The notes below the pieces were generated by a model. The model had not been told where the DNA came from. It did not search any database and worked only from the letters and a program-made list of their open reading frames with translations. The translations under genes and the position numbers were made by a program. A stretch of 64,000 nucleotides of DNA from positions 1-64,000 of the forward strand of contig JAJZPN010000008.1 in assembly GCA_021811145.1 (NCBI GenBank), in the 5' to 3' direction. The stretch is from Pseudomonadota bacterium. GTDB lineage: Bacteria > Pseudomonadota > Gammaproteobacteria > Burkholderiales > Ferrovaceae. Position 1 is the first letter of the stretch; each line of letters starts with the position of its first letter. Shown one piece after another: positions 40,476 through 51,271 of this stretch.

Positions 40476-41909
40476 TTATTGGGTTAAGTATATCCAGTCT
40501 AACAGCGCATGGATAAAAGGAGCGCTTGCTGCAGCGTTGTTGTCATTGATAAGACAAGTCACTGTGTACCATTGGCCTTTTTTAGTTTGCACATAACCTG
40601 CTATAGCTTTGACTGACTTTAATGTCCCAGTTTTAAGGTACATCTTATTTATCTCAGATAAGTTAGCCTGTTTTTTTATCAAAGTACCCTCTGAACCCAT
40701 TAAGGGTAAGGAGGTAATGACTTCATGGCCCAATGGATCTTGCCATATGACTTGTAATAAAGAATTTAAAAACTGTGGGCTAAGAGAGGCTTCTCGTGAG
40801 AGTCCAGAGCCATTTTTAATGATTAACTCTCTTGTATCAATGCCTTTAGCTTGTAGAAACTCTCTGATATTTTTTTCTGCTTGTTCATAGGAGGTTTTTT
40901 TAGTTGCATCAGGACTTCCCACGCTAAGATAAATCATTCTGGCCATCACGTTATTACTAAACTTATCCATCAGAGGAATGAGTGCAAATAATGGCAAAGA
41001 GTGACTGCTTACTAACGTAGGAAGCGTTTTACTTGTTTGATTAAAAACTATTTTCCCGTCAAATTTACCACCCAAGTGCCGCCAAATTTGCTTTATTGAC
41101 TCCTCTATTACCCTTTCATTTGGCCACACTCTTCTCGACAACTGGCCAATACCGCAGCTTATTGGCCATTCTCCTGTTACGTGAACCTTAGTTTGATTCC
41201 CTTGTTGCTGTGTAAGTACTTGAATCCCCTCCTCAGGATCATGGGGACATGGTATGTCTACCGATTTAACTTCATTAACAATCACTGTATTTGGCCAGTC
41301 AAAGTTACTACCGACATAAATTGAATGGTTAATAGGAGTAATATTCAAGGCAAAGCGATCAAAGTCTATTGTCAGAGGATGAGGAACTAAGTTATAGACT
41401 CGATCACCTTGATGATCAAATAAATCAGGATCTTGGTAATGAATTTGATAACGATCATTATGAATAATAATGTTGCCATGAATCTCATGAATGCCAAGCA
41501 AATACAGCTCACGCCACAATTGAGTCCAGTTCTCAAGGGTTAATAATGGATCGCCTTGGGCTTCCACCACAAGATCTCCTACCACTTGTCCCTGTTGATC
41601 TAACTCACCATTTATTGATGTAAGCCAAGAATAATTGGGGCCCAATAATGACAGAGAAGAGTAAGCGGTTACTATCTTAATGACTGAAGCTGGTTGGTAC
41701 TTCTTATCTTTATTAAGTGCTAAAAATGGAGTGGCTGCCCCGACTTTCTGAACCATTAACCCCACATGATCAAGAGGAATATTAAGATTTTTGAGAAGTG
41801 CGGTAAGTGACTGAGGTAAGCCTTCAGCAGCAACCTCACCAGCGGTGAGTAGGCTCATTGTAATAAATAAATAACAAATTTTACTCGCTAAGACTCTTGA
41901 AATTTGCAT
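40476..41909 (-). CDS. dacB: D-alanyl-D-alanine carboxypeptidase/endopeptidase (PBP4)
   Basis: Class C low-mass penicillin-binding protein of 477 residues that trims or cleaves peptidoglycan cross-bridges in the periplasm. A signal peptide spans about residues 1-28. The catalytic motifs are SVIK (S75, K78), SNN in MDKFSNNVMARM and KTG in YLKTGTLKSVKAIAGYV. The insertion typical of PBP4 (about residues 100-280) is present. Its start lies 82 bases from groES on the opposite strand, and the groES sigma-32-like promoter and CIRCE element occupy that spacer, so its own promoter must overlap them. Confidence 0.95.
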   Translation of the reverse strand: MQISRVLASKICYLFITMSLLTAGEVAAEGLPQSLTALLKNLNIPLDHVGLMVQKVGAATPFLALNKDKKYQPASVIKIVTAYSSLSLLGPNYSWLTSINGELDQQGQVVGDLVVEAQGDPLLTLENWTQLWRELYLLGIHEIHGNIIIHNDRYQIHYQDPDLFDHQGDRVYNLVPHPLTIDFDRFALNITPINHSIYVGSNFDWPNTVIVNEVKSVDIPCPHDPEEGIQVLTQQQGNQTKVHVTGEWPISCGIGQLSRRVWPNERVIEESIKQIWRHLGGKFDGKIVFNQTSKTLPTLVSSHSLPLFALIPLMDKFSNNVMARMIYLSVGSPDATKKTSYEQAEKNIREFLQAKGIDTRELIIKNGSGLSREASLSPQFLNSLLQVIWQDPLGHEVITSLPLMGSEGTLIKKQANLSEINKMYLKTGTLKSVKAIAGYVQTKKGQWYTVTCLINDNNAAASAPFIHALLDWIYLTQ

Positions 41910-41923
41910 AACGCGCCCTTAAT
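41896..41923 (+). promoter_or_regulatory. Sigma-32-like heat-shock promoter for groESL
   Basis: CTTGAAA at 41896-41902, 13 bases, then CCCTTAAT at 41916-41923. This is close to the sigma-32 consensus (CTTGAAA, N13-14, CCCCATNT). The expected start, seven or so bases downstream, falls inside the CIRCE element. The -35 box lies inside the first codons of dacB on the other strand. Activity is inferred from the match and position only. Confidence 0.7.
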
Positions 41924-41926
41924 ATA

Positions 41927-41953
41927 TTAGCACTCGCTCTTAATGAGTGCTAA
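41927..41953 (+). promoter_or_regulatory. CIRCE operator (HrcA binding site) of groESL
   Basis: TTAGCACTC, nine bases, GAGTGCTAA: a perfect match to both arms and the spacer length of the CIRCE element, the operator of the heat-shock repressor HrcA. It sits 38 bases before the groES ATG and 18 bases before the dacB start on the opposite strand. hrcA itself is not in the window. Combined sigma-32 and CIRCE control of groESL is known in Betaproteobacteria. Confidence 0.95.
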
Positions 41954-41991
41954 CAACCACTTTTTTATTAACCTCTTAGGAGATTAGTAGT

Positions 41992-42285
41992 ATGAAAATT
42001 CGTCCTTTGCACGACCGTGTTATTGTCAAACGCCTTGAAGAAGAGCGCAAGACCGCTTCTGGAATAGTTATTCCTGATACTGCCACAGAAAAACCTGATC
42101 AAGGTGAAATCTTAGCTGTAGGTAAGGGGAAAGCTCTTGAGGATGGTAGCGTTCGCGCCCTTGAAGTTAAAGTAGGCGACAAAGTGCTATTTGGTAAATA
42201 TTCCGGACAAACTGTAAAAGTTGACGGTGAAGAGTTACTCGTGATGCGTGAAGAAGACATCATGGGTGTAATTGAATCCAAATAA
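41992..42285 (+). CDS. groES: Co-chaperonin GroES
   Basis: GroES is the heptameric lid of the GroEL folding chamber. The 97-residue protein has [31 protein letters not shown], the mobile-loop region, and the [21 protein letters not shown]-terminus. A ribosome site (TAGGAGAT) lies upstream of the ATG. It is the first gene of groESL, 40 bases before groEL, under the CIRCE/sigma-32-like control region. Confidence 0.98.
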   Translation: MKIRPLHDRVIVKRLEEERKTASGIVIPDTATEKPDQGEILAVGKGKALEDGSVRALEVKVGDKVLFGKYSGQTVKVDGEELLVMREEDIMGVIESK

Positions 42286-42313
42286 TTAATTAGTTCATCT
42301 AATTACCTTTTAA

Positions 42314-43969
<1,656 letters not shown>

Positions 43970-44004
43970 TCACCCCACCTGGATACTATCTAGGTGTTTC
44001 CCCG

Positions 44005-44033
44005 AAAAACCCGGCCACAAGCCGGGTTTTTTA
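44005..44033 (+). terminator. Rho-independent terminator of groESL
   Basis: An 11-base stem AAAAACCCGGC / GCCGGGTTTTT with the five-base loop CACAA, followed by further T residues, 35 bases after the groEL stop. The GC-rich core and T-run make it a strong intrinsic terminator separating groESL from yjcH-actP. The remaining 160 bases to yjcH are AT-rich and show no promoter I can name with confidence. Confidence 0.92.
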
Positions 44034-44197
44034 TTGCCATCAACTCTTACAAATTAAACGCACTTTTTCTATAAGAGTTAAAAATAAATTGGAATTATTC
44101 AATAATCCCATTACCATACAAGCATGTAACAAAATATTTTTTACACTACAAGACTACGTAGAGAGTTAGTTTATTTAAATACAAACGGAGGAAATGT

Positions 44198-44506
44198 ATG
44201 CAAAACGATATAGCTCGTCGTGTTCGTGCTCACCCTAAATTTGCCGAATTAGTAGCAAAGCAATCACGTCTAAGCTGGACCCTAACTATTATTCAATTAG
44301 TTATCTACTTTGGCTTCACCATTCTCATCGCTGTCTCTCCAGGCTTTTTTAAAGAGTCCTATTCTGGAGGAACAACCACAATGGGTATCCCTGTTGGGAT
44401 TGCTGTTATTGTGGCCGCTTTCATTCTTTCAGCTATTTATGTTTGGAAAGCAAACAGTGAATTTGATGAACTCAATTCACAAATTATTGATGAGGTAACA
44501 AAATGA
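44198..44506 (+). CDS. yjcH: DUF485 membrane protein, YjcH-like
   Basis: Two-helix inner-membrane protein of 102 residues that is always found ahead of actP and whose precise role is unclear. It shows [33 protein letters not shown] and a second helix around [28 protein letters not shown] good ribosome site (GGAGGA) precedes the ATG. The stop overlaps actP by four bases, so the two are co-translated. Confidence 0.93.
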   Translation: MQNDIARRVRAHPKFAELVAKQSRLSWTLTIIQLVIYFGFTILIAVSPGFFKESYSGGTTTMGIPVGIAVIVAAFILSAIYVWKANSEFDELNSQIIDEVTK

Positions 44507-46242
44507 GTAAATTAAAACAATTAATGAACACCTCTTTTGCCATACCGCTACTTCTTATTAGCCAATTGAGTATGGCAGCAGGCGGCGATTTGGGACAAAC
44601 CGAACGACAAGCCACTAACTGGCATGCCATTATTATGTTCGTCGTCTTTGTGGGTATTACCCTGTTTATTACCAAATGGGCAGCCTCAAGAACTAAATCT
44701 GCAGCTGACTTTTATGCTGCAGGCGGTGGAATTACCGGTTTTCAGAACGGTCTTGCTATCGCTGGTGACTATATGTCAGCAGCCTCCTTCTTGGGGATTT
44801 CTGCCTTAGTATTTGCCAAAGGCTATGATGGCTTATTGTTTTCTATCGGCTTTTTAGTTGGCTGGCCAATCATTTTGTTTATGATGGCAGAGAGACTACG
44901 CAATTTAGGAAAATATACTTTTGCAGATGTAACTGCATTTCGTTTTACTCAAGGACCTATTCGTTCCATGGCGGCAATCAATACGCTAGTTGTAGTCCTA
45001 TTCTACTTGATTGCGCAAATGGTCGGAGCAGGGCAGCTAATTAAGCTACTCTTTGGTCTGGACTATGTATACGCCTTAGTGATTGTTGGCGTGTTAATGA
45101 TCCTATACGTACTCTTTGGCGGTATGTTAGCAACCACTTGGGTACAAATTATTAAAGCTGTTATGTTGTTAGCAGGCGCTACATTTATGGCACTTGCAGT
45201 ACTGAGCAACTTTAACTTTTCCTTCGATGCAATGTTCACTAAAGCAGTAGAAGTATATGGACAAGTACACCACACAGACGGCCACAGTATCATGGCGCCT
45301 TCGCCCATTAAGGATCAACTGTTCTTAGGCTTTAATGTTCCAGGATGGGTAGATTCTGTATCCTTTGGTATGGCCTTGATGTTTGGTACTGCAGGCTTAC
45401 CTCATATCTTGATGCGCTTTTTCACAGTGGGTAATGCTAAAGAAGCCAGAAAGTCTGTTTTATATGCTACAGGTTTTATTGGTTACTTCTACATTCTTAC
45501 TTTCGTGATTGGTTTTGGTGCAATCATTTATGTAACCCAAAACCCTCAATACCTTGATGCTGTGAAAATGCTTGCCACAGGAAAGCTTGCTCTACGCGGC
45601 GGAAATAATATGGCTGCTATTCATTTGGCTGATGCTGTGGGTGGCGACCTGTTCTTAGGCTTTATCTCTGCGGTTGCGTTTGCCACAATTCTTGCCGTGG
45701 TCTCAGGTTTAACGCTATCAGGTGCTTCTGCTGTATCACATGATATTTACGCAAATGTGATTGCTAAAGGCAGAACAACCGATGAGCAAGAAATTAGAGT
45801 ATCCAAAATGGCTACCTTAGCATTAGGCGTTGCTGCAGTGTTGTTAGGGATCATTTTTGAAAAACAAAACGTTGCCTTTATGGTGGGCTTAGCCTTCGCA
45901 GTAGCAGCTTCCTCAAACTTCCCTGTCCTCATTATGTCCATGTTCTGGAAAAACATGACTACACGTGGCGCAGTGATTGGTGGCTTAGTAGGTTTAGTGA
46001 GTTCGGTTATCTTGATTGTGCTAACCAAATCCATGTGGGTTGATACTTTCCATATGGGTAAAGAAGCCATCGTACCGTTCAAAAACCCTGCTATGTTCTC
46101 AATGATTCTATCCTTTGTTTGTTGCTGGTTCTTCTCTGTTACAGACAATTCCAGTAGTGCGAAAGAGGAAAGAGAGAAATTTGAAGAACAATATATTCGT
46201 TCAATGACGGGTATTGGTGCAGAAAAAGCAGCAAAACATTAA
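44503..46242 (+). CDS. actP: Cation/acetate symporter
   Basis: ActP is a sodium:solute-symporter-family permease for acetate and other short monocarboxylates. The 579-residue polytopic protein starts with a signal-like helix (about residues 8-25), then [33 protein letters not shown], the diagnostic SSS start. [18 protein letters not shown] and [22 protein letters not shown] are also typical of ActP. acs, its usual partner, is absent. The downstream DUF294/exonuclease pair on the opposite strand is a common neighbour. Confidence 0.96.
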   Translation: MSKLKQLMNTSFAIPLLLISQLSMAAGGDLGQTERQATNWHAIIMFVVFVGITLFITKWAASRTKSAADFYAAGGGITGFQNGLAIAGDYMSAASFLGISALVFAKGYDGLLFSIGFLVGWPIILFMMAERLRNLGKYTFADVTAFRFTQGPIRSMAAINTLVVVLFYLIAQMVGAGQLIKLLFGLDYVYALVIVGVLMILYVLFGGMLATTWVQIIKAVMLLAGATFMALAVLSNFNFSFDAMFTKAVEVYGQVHHTDGHSIMAPSPIKDQLFLGFNVPGWVDSVSFGMALMFGTAGLPHILMRFFTVGNAKEARKSVLYATGFIGYFYILTFVIGFGAIIYVTQNPQYLDAVKMLATGKLALRGGNNMAAIHLADAVGGDLFLGFISAVAFATILAVVSGLTLSGASAVSHDIYANVIAKGRTTDEQEIRVSKMATLALGVAAVLLGIIFEKQNVAFMVGLAFAVAASSNFPVLIMSMFWKNMTTRGAVIGGLVGLVSSVILIVLTKSMWVDTFHMGKEAIVPFKNPAMFSMILSFVCCWFFSVTDNSSSAKEEREKFEEQYIRSMTGIGAEKAAKH

Positions 46243-46260
46243 TAAACCTGTAGTCACTCT

Positions 46261-46290
46261 AAAAGGGCAGATGAATATCTGCCCTTTTTT
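46261..46290. terminator. Terminator between actP and the exonuclease gene
   Basis: A 12-base perfect stem AAAAGGGCAGAT / ATCTGCCCTTTT with a GAAT loop and extra T residues on the plus side, 18 bases after the actP stop. It is at the convergent junction and also contains the last two bases of the exonuclease gene. With A residues on the left side it may end transcripts from both strands, though the T-run is longer for actP. Confidence 0.88.
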
Positions 46291-46915
46291 ATTTCAACTT
46301 TAATAATTTTCTTAATTTTAAAAACATGAGTGCCGCCATCAGTGAGTCATTAATGGCGTCATGCTCTGGCCATCTTGGAATATCTAACTCTTTTAAAATA
46401 TAGTTAAAGTGTAAATCCACATTGCTGTCTGTGTGTTGTTTTAATTTATAGTCGTAAAATAAGCCGGATACTTCTATTTTTTGCTGAGGTAAAGGAATGC
46501 CAATCATGGGTATTAATAGTCTATTAATCATCGCCACATCAAACTCCAGATAGTACCCCACTAATGGCCGACTACCAATAAAGCGAAGAAGTTGATCTAT
46601 AGCTTCTATTGGTTCTATGGCAGAACTTAAATCTTTTTGCCTGATTTGATGTATTTTTATACTGTTTGAATGAACCTGGCCTTGTGGCTTTATTAATAGT
46701 TGTAGTTTTTCACTGGTTAGAATCTTGTTATCACGAATTTTAATCGCGCCAATTGCAATGATATGGTCTTTCTCACGATTTAAGCCTGTGGTTTCACAAT
46801 CTAAGCTCACCCACTCATTGACAGGTGGAGGATCTAACAAAAACCCATATTGAGGTTTTTTTAACCGCGATTTATACCAACGGCTTTGTAAAGTACGCCA
46901 AATATTAAAGTGCAT
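46289..46915 (-). CDS. DnaQ-like 3'-5' exonuclease (DEDDh family)
   Basis: Exonuclease-domain protein of 208 residues of the RNase T / DNA polymerase III epsilon superfamily. Catalytic residues are visible as D39 and E41 in VSLDCETTG, the Asp in GYYLEFDVAMINRLL, and the His and Asp in WPEHDAINDSLMAAL (DEDDh type). It lacks the C-terminal polymerase-binding and helicase regions, and the N-terminal 30 residues are basic. The gene overlaps the upstream cNMP/CBS/DUF294 gene by 11 bases. Its substrate is unknown; the coupling suggests a nucleotide- or RNA-linked pathway rather than replication proofreading. Confidence 0.85.
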   Translation of the reverse strand: MHFNIWRTLQSRWYKSRLKKPQYGFLLDPPPVNEWVSLDCETTGLNREKDHIIAIGAIKIRDNKILTSEKLQLLIKPQGQVHSNSIKIHQIRQKDLSSAIEPIEAIDQLLRFIGSRPLVGYYLEFDVAMINRLLIPMIGIPLPQQKIEVSGLFYDYKLKQHTDSNVDLHFNYILKELDIPRWPEHDAINDSLMAALMFLKLRKLLKLK

Positions 46916-48713
46916 CGATTTTAAAATGATAATGTATTAGCTGTTTAAATCGTTTCACAATTTGCAGGCTATCTTTAAATACATCTTTATCTAAGGTGGA
47001 TAATTTTGCTAAATCCAGTTGGTTATCGGGACGCGAGCCCATTGATAACTGCGTTAATCCACTTTTTAGTCGCAAACTCATCATAAAACCCAAGGTTTCG
47101 GATAAGTCTATAGCCATATCTTGTGATAGAACGCCAAGTCTCGCAAGCTCACTTATCCTCTCAACTGTATTAGTTGACTTCACTGCCAATTCAAGAGCAA
47201 GACTTCTGACCCCATGTACGATTGGAAAAACACCAATTTTTTTAATATCAACAAGATTACTTTCCGATGTACTACCTAATAGTCGTCCAATCCAACTACC
47301 TGTTTGTTCTGATGCCAATTCACCTGCTCTCGCAAAATGCGAATAAAAACTGGGGTTATCAATAAGATGCTGTCTATAGTAATCTTTTAACTGATTAAGT
47401 AGTGTCATGTCTCCACAGACTGCTTCCGCATCTGTAAATATGGCTAAGCGCATGTGGTTTTCAGGGTTAGCATGATAAATCCATTGCCGTATCGTCTCTT
47501 TAAATTCGATTAGGGTTTGACACCACAACGGATTTCTCATCATTACTCCACCTAAACATGGCGGATAGCCTAGCTCTTCAAGGTAATCGTTAAAACGCTG
47601 CGCAACTTGTATGACTTCAGGATTTTTATACTGATCATTAATGATTAGTGCATTGTCTTGATCAGTTTTCAGTATTTGCTCACCTCTACCTTCGCTCCCC
47701 ATAACAACCACACACGTATTTTGTTGTATCTCGGGGGAAGCGATTAGTTGCCATAATCGAGTAAAAATCTTTCTATTCAGCTCTGTAATAAGCTGTGAAA
47801 TCATTGTGATTTTCACTTCACTTTCACATAATAGCTGTATCACTTTGGTTAAATTATCAACAACCTGTTTTAACTCCTCAGGTTTGGTTGCCTGTTGAAT
47901 TTGCAACCATATCAAGTGCGAATGGTTAGAAATAAAACTCATTAAATCTAATTGATCCAAGACACCTAATAACTGCCCATTATGTCTAACCACCAAACGA
48001 TGTATGCCATGACGAATCATTAATATCAGCGCATCTAATACGGATTTTTGGCTATCAATCTCAATCAAGGACCAGCTAGCTAGTGAACCCACTTCTAGAT
48101 CATGTAAATTACTATCTGATAACACTGCTTTTAATAAATCAGTCGCAGTAAATATACCTAATTGATCCTCTTTGTTTACTAACAGATGCGTTAAGTTTTC
48201 CTGTTCAAGCTTTTGACATACCTCATAGATACTTACTTGCCAATTGACAATAATAGGTGCTCTGATAAAGGTCTTCTCAACCTTGGAATGCATAAGCGAG
48301 TGCAACTCTCTTTGATTGGTTCGCTCTTCTCGGGCTTTTAACTTGTTCGCTAAATCTGCAAATAGTAAGGAACCAAAGGCATTATTTGAGGCGATTAGTC
48401 GATTGATTGTTTGTTTTGGAATGCGATAGGCAATGAGTTCTTCAGCGGTCTTAAAGTAACCGTTTATTTGACCAGATATGATGCCACGTGCGTCAAAACA
48501 TTCATCTGGTCCATAAATATAATTAATTTCACCTGCCTCTTCATGTTTGACGTGACCTTTTATGATCATCAACAGATAGTTTGGTTGATCTTCTGCCGAT
48601 AAAATGATTTCTCCCTCTGGATAATATTCAATATCGACACTATCTGATACCCAACGTTGTTGTTCAACATTGAGCGTATCAAAGGGTGGAACGTGAAAAT
48701 TAAAATTTGTCAT
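46905..48713 (-). CDS. cNMP-binding/CBS/DUF294 putative nucleotidyltransferase
   Basis: Signal-sensing protein of 602 residues. Domains in order are a cyclic-nucleotide-binding-like fold (about residues 20-110), two CBS domains (about 150-275), a DUF294 nucleotidyltransferase-like domain (GlnD/GlnE-related) with the motif [23 protein letters not shown] (about 335-360), and a DUF294 C-terminal helical domain. The GS-x-GR and D-x-D residues needed for nucleotidyl transfer are present. No enzymatic reaction has been fixed for the family to my knowledge. It is transcribed with the exonuclease, faces actP, and is divergent from argH. Confidence 0.85.
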   Translation of the reverse strand: MTNFNFHVPPFDTLNVEQQRWVSDSVDIEYYPEGEIILSAEDQPNYLLMIIKGHVKHEEAGEINYIYGPDECFDARGIISGQINGYFKTAEELIAYRIPKQTINRLIASNNAFGSLLFADLANKLKAREERTNQRELHSLMHSKVEKTFIRAPIIVNWQVSIYEVCQKLEQENLTHLLVNKEDQLGIFTATDLLKAVLSDSNLHDLEVGSLASWSLIEIDSQKSVLDALILMIRHGIHRLVVRHNGQLLGVLDQLDLMSFISNHSHLIWLQIQQATKPEELKQVVDNLTKVIQLLCESEVKITMISQLITELNRKIFTRLWQLIASPEIQQNTCVVVMGSEGRGEQILKTDQDNALIINDQYKNPEVIQVAQRFNDYLEELGYPPCLGGVMMRNPLWCQTLIEFKETIRQWIYHANPENHMRLAIFTDAEAVCGDMTLLNQLKDYYRQHLIDNPSFYSHFARAGELASEQTGSWIGRLLGSTSESNLVDIKKIGVFPIVHGVRSLALELAVKSTNTVERISELARLGVLSQDMAIDLSETLGFMMSLRLKSGLTQLSMGSRPDNQLDLAKLSTLDKDVFKDSLQIVKRFKQLIHYHFKIDAL

Positions 48714-48772
48714 TAGTCGGATCAGTCAGGATGATCTATACTTTACATCACTTTATACGGGATGTAATTGGT

Positions 48773-50209
48773 ATGCAAAAGAAAATCAAATCTTCACAGG
48801 GAAAAACGTGGTCCGGACGATTTAGCGTTCCCACTACTGAGCTGGTTAAAACTTATACAGCTTCTGTCTTTTTTGATAAAAAATTGGCTTTATTTGATAT
48901 TCAAGGCTCACTTGCACATGCGCAAATGCTCACTGAAGTTGGTGTATTAAGCCAAAAAGACTTAAAAGACATTAAGTCTGGTATGGCTAAAATTAAAAAA
49001 GAAATTGAAAGCAATGAATTTAACTGGTCACTTGATAGTGAAGATGTACATTTAAATATAGAACGCAAGTTAACAGATTTAATAGGTGACGCAGGTAAGC
49101 GCTTACATACTGGTAGATCAAGAAATGATCAAGTTGCTACTGATATTCGTCTTTACTTAAGACATGAGCTTGATAAGATTCAACTCTATTTATTGGAGTT
49201 ATTAAATTCTTGCGCTACTTTTGCAACACAACACTTTGATACAGTCATGCCTGGCTTCACTCATTTACAGGTAGCGCAGCCCATTACCCTAGGACACCAC
49301 TTACACGCTTACTGTGAAATGTTTGAACGCGATCTAGAGCGTTTTGAGGATTGTCGTAAACGTATTAACCGCCTACCTTTGGGCTCTGCAGCCTTAGCTG
49401 GAACCAGTTATCCATTAAATAGACAGCGCGTAATGGAGTTGTTAGGTTTTGAAGAGATCTCAAGAAACTCCCTTGATGCCGTATCGGATAGGGACTTTGC
49501 CATTGAGTTTTGTTCTTGCGCATCCATTTTAATGATTCACCTCTCACGTCTTTCAGAAGAATTAATACTGTGGATGAGCCCACGCTTTAACTTTATTGAA
49601 ATTGGTGATGCTTTTTGCACCGGCTCTTCAATCATGCCTCAGAAAAAAAACCCTGATGTCCCTGAGCTTGCTCGTGGTAAGTCAGGAAGAGTAATTGGTC
49701 ATTTGATGGGACTGTTAACTCTCATGAAAGCCCAACCCTTGGCTTACAATAAGGATAACCAAGAAGATAAAGAACCTCTCTTTGATACAGTGGAGACGAT
49801 CTCACAAACTCTACAAGTTTTTAGAGACATGCTAGCTGATATAAAAGTAAACAAAGCCTCTATGGAACAAGCAGCCAAAGAAGGATTTGCGACTGCTACC
49901 GATCTTGCTGATTATTTGGTTAAAAAAGGTATTCCTTTCAGAGATGCTCATGAAATTGTGGCAAAGGCAGTATTAAACGCAGAAAAACGTGGCATTGATC
50001 TTGATGGATTGTCCCTTGATGAGCTCAAAGCATACTCAACACTCATTGATAAGGATGTTTATCAAGTATTAACACTTAAAGGATCCTTAAATAGCCGTGA
50101 TCTAGCCGGCGCTACTGCGCCAAAACAAGTGAAAAAAGCGCTCAATCAAACCTTATCACGTATAAAAAAACGTCTTAATCACTATCAAGTTAGAGCATTA
50201 AGTACTTAA
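48773..50209 (+). CDS. argH: Argininosuccinate lyase
   Basis: ArgH splits argininosuccinate into arginine and fumarate, the last arginine step. I place the start at the ATG at 48773 ([17 protein letters not shown], 478 residues); an earlier ATG at 48707 would overlap the divergent DUF294 gene. [14 protein letters not shown] and the superfamily signature [12 protein letters not shown] are intact, as is the [14 protein letters not shown] block. It ends with a 12-base overlap with the MarR gene. Confidence 0.96.
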   Translation: MQKKIKSSQGKTWSGRFSVPTTELVKTYTASVFFDKKLALFDIQGSLAHAQMLTEVGVLSQKDLKDIKSGMAKIKKEIESNEFNWSLDSEDVHLNIERKLTDLIGDAGKRLHTGRSRNDQVATDIRLYLRHELDKIQLYLLELLNSCATFATQHFDTVMPGFTHLQVAQPITLGHHLHAYCEMFERDLERFEDCRKRINRLPLGSAALAGTSYPLNRQRVMELLGFEEISRNSLDAVSDRDFAIEFCSCASILMIHLSRLSEELILWMSPRFNFIEIGDAFCTGSSIMPQKKNPDVPELARGKSGRVIGHLMGLLTLMKAQPLAYNKDNQEDKEPLFDTVETISQTLQVFRDMLADIKVNKASMEQAAKEGFATATDLADYLVKKGIPFRDAHEIVAKAVLNAEKRGIDLDGLSLDELKAYSTLIDKDVYQVLTLKGSLNSRDLAGATAPKQVKKALNQTLSRIKKRLNHYQVRALST

Positions 50210-50785
50210 CGAACTACTTTTCGGGGCCTGTTCACGACAAATTTTACGTGTTTCAGGTCCTGATAAACGCTCCCCAAACCAAGCGCAGTGGTGAATTCTC
50301 TGGCTTTTTCTTTGATAATAAATACAATTATTGCACACTCCAAACGGTGTACCGCCGTTTAAACTCTGCATTTCAAACAAAATTGTCCTTAATACCGTCA
50401 CGCAATATCGAATGCGATGAGCACTAATTTCTCGTGCGCCACTTTGCCATAGCCCTGCAGGATTGTTTTTATCTAAAAAAGCTTCTCCAAGTGGGCTTAA
50501 TCTTAACCTCACCACTCTTTTATCTACATCATCTTGGTAACGTTCTATTAATCCATGTCGATCGAGTAAGAGTAAACTTTGTGATATGGTGCCTTTGGTA
50601 ACATTAAGGTATTCAGATAAGGCTTGAGGAGTATTACTAAAGCGATTAACTTGTTGTAAAAATAATAGCGCTTGTATGTGTACAGGCTGTAATCCTTCTT
50701 CTCCGCCAATACGCCGAAACTCACCACGCATCACGTTTGCAAGGCGATCAACAATATCAAGCAGAGCAATTGGATTTTTTAACAT
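50198..50785 (-). CDS. MarR-type regulator with a C-terminal cysteine cluster
   Basis: Winged-helix transcription factor of 195 residues. Residues 30-105 form the MarR DNA-binding domain ([60 protein letters not shown]). After the dimerisation helices comes an unusual tail with C151, C154, C167 and C183 (C-x2-C-x12-C-x15-C, with two His before C167). It could bind zinc or an iron-sulfur cluster. A 21-base palindrome lies in the upstream spacer, and a similar half-site sits 12-23 bases before its start, suggesting autoregulation. Its regulon is not known. The gene converges on argH. Confidence 0.82.
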   Translation of the reverse strand: MLKNPIALLDIVDRLANVMRGEFRRIGGEEGLQPVHIQALLFLQQVNRFSNTPQALSEYLNVTKGTISQSLLLLDRHGLIERYQDDVDKRVVRLRLSPLGEAFLDKNNPAGLWQSGAREISAHRIRYCVTVLRTILFEMQSLNGGTPFGVCNNCIYYQRKSQRIHHCAWFGERLSGPETRKICREQAPKSSSLST

Positions 50786-50797
50786 AGATAAAATAAT

Positions 50798-50809
50798 ATC
50801 GACTCTAAA
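50798..50809. promoter_or_regulatory. Possible second MarR half-site
   Basis: The stretch ATCGACTCTAAAC at about 50797-50809 resembles the right arm of the upstream palindrome (ATCGATACTAACC at corresponding positions). It lies 12 bases before the MarR start codon. Its left arm is degenerate. Taken with the perfect palindrome it suggests two operators for the same regulator, but the match is weak. Confidence 0.4.
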
Positions 50810-50841
50810 CTATATTGTCAAAATTAAAAAACGTATTTTTT

Positions 50842-50862
50842 TTAGTATCGTATCGATACTAA
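50842..50862. promoter_or_regulatory. Perfect palindromic operator candidate upstream of the MarR gene
   Basis: Arms TTAGTATCG and CGATACTAA around a TAT centre form a perfect inverted repeat, 57 bases upstream of the MarR start and 217 before lptM. Length, symmetry and position between divergent genes fit a MarR-dimer operator. Binding is inferred; no other regulator gene lies adjacent. Confidence 0.65.
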
Positions 50863-50868
50863 CCACCC

Positions 50869-50917
50869 AAAAAACCCTTAAAAAACAGTGTTTTTTGTTC
50901 AAAACAGGGCTTTTTTT
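50869..50917. other. AT-rich nested inverted repeats between marR and lptM
   Basis: Outer arms AAAAAACCCT (50869-50878) and AGGGCTTTTTT (50906-50916) pair with one bulged C. An inner hairpin AAAAAAC-AGT-GTTTTTT spans 50880-50896. A T-run follows on the plus strand and an equivalent one exists on the minus strand, so it resembles a bidirectional terminator, although it lies between two divergent gene starts. The 240-base spacer 50786-51024 otherwise shows no gene. Confidence 0.45.
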
Positions 50918-51078
50918 AACTCGTCAAGCACTATTTTTATATGTGTTGTAAAAATAACAACAATCTGGAAAGCGAATAAACAAAAGGGTTTCAAAGGATT
51001 AACTATTATATAACGAAAGTTTTTTTGGAAAAAATCAAAAAATCACTGTTTTTCTACTATGTGATAGACTTATTTCCC

Positions 51079-51264
51079 ATGAAAAACACATATTTATTTA
51101 AAATTTCTCTTATTGCTTTACTGTTTGCAATTCTATTAAATGGTTGCGGCTTACGAGGTCCTTTGTATTTACCTCCTAAAACAACCCCTAAAGAATCCAC
51201 CAAACCCAATAATGATAATAAACAAAGTCTATTAACAGTTCAGCGCAGCACATCTAGGATCTAA
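51079..51264 (+). CDS. lptM: LPS-translocon maturation lipoprotein LptM (YifL)
   Basis: Small outer-membrane lipoprotein of 61 residues; in E. coli LptM assists oxidative maturation of the LptD/E translocon. I take the ATG at 51079, which gives a proper lipoprotein signal with lipobox LLNGC and the diagnostic CGLRGPLYLPPK start of the mature part. A TTG at 51025 would add an unlikely 18 residues. The rest (about 30 residues) is polar and probably disordered. It sits immediately ahead of lysA, the conserved neighbour. Confidence 0.9.
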   Translation: MKNTYLFKISLIALLFAILLNGCGLRGPLYLPPKTTPKESTKPNNDNKQSLLTVQRSTSRI

Positions 51265-51271
51265 TACAAGC

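Noticed and set aside
48707-48772. N-terminal extension of argH from an ATG at 48707
   Set aside because: It overlaps the divergent DUF294 gene start and adds residues that the family lacks; the ATG at 48773 gives the normal N-terminus.
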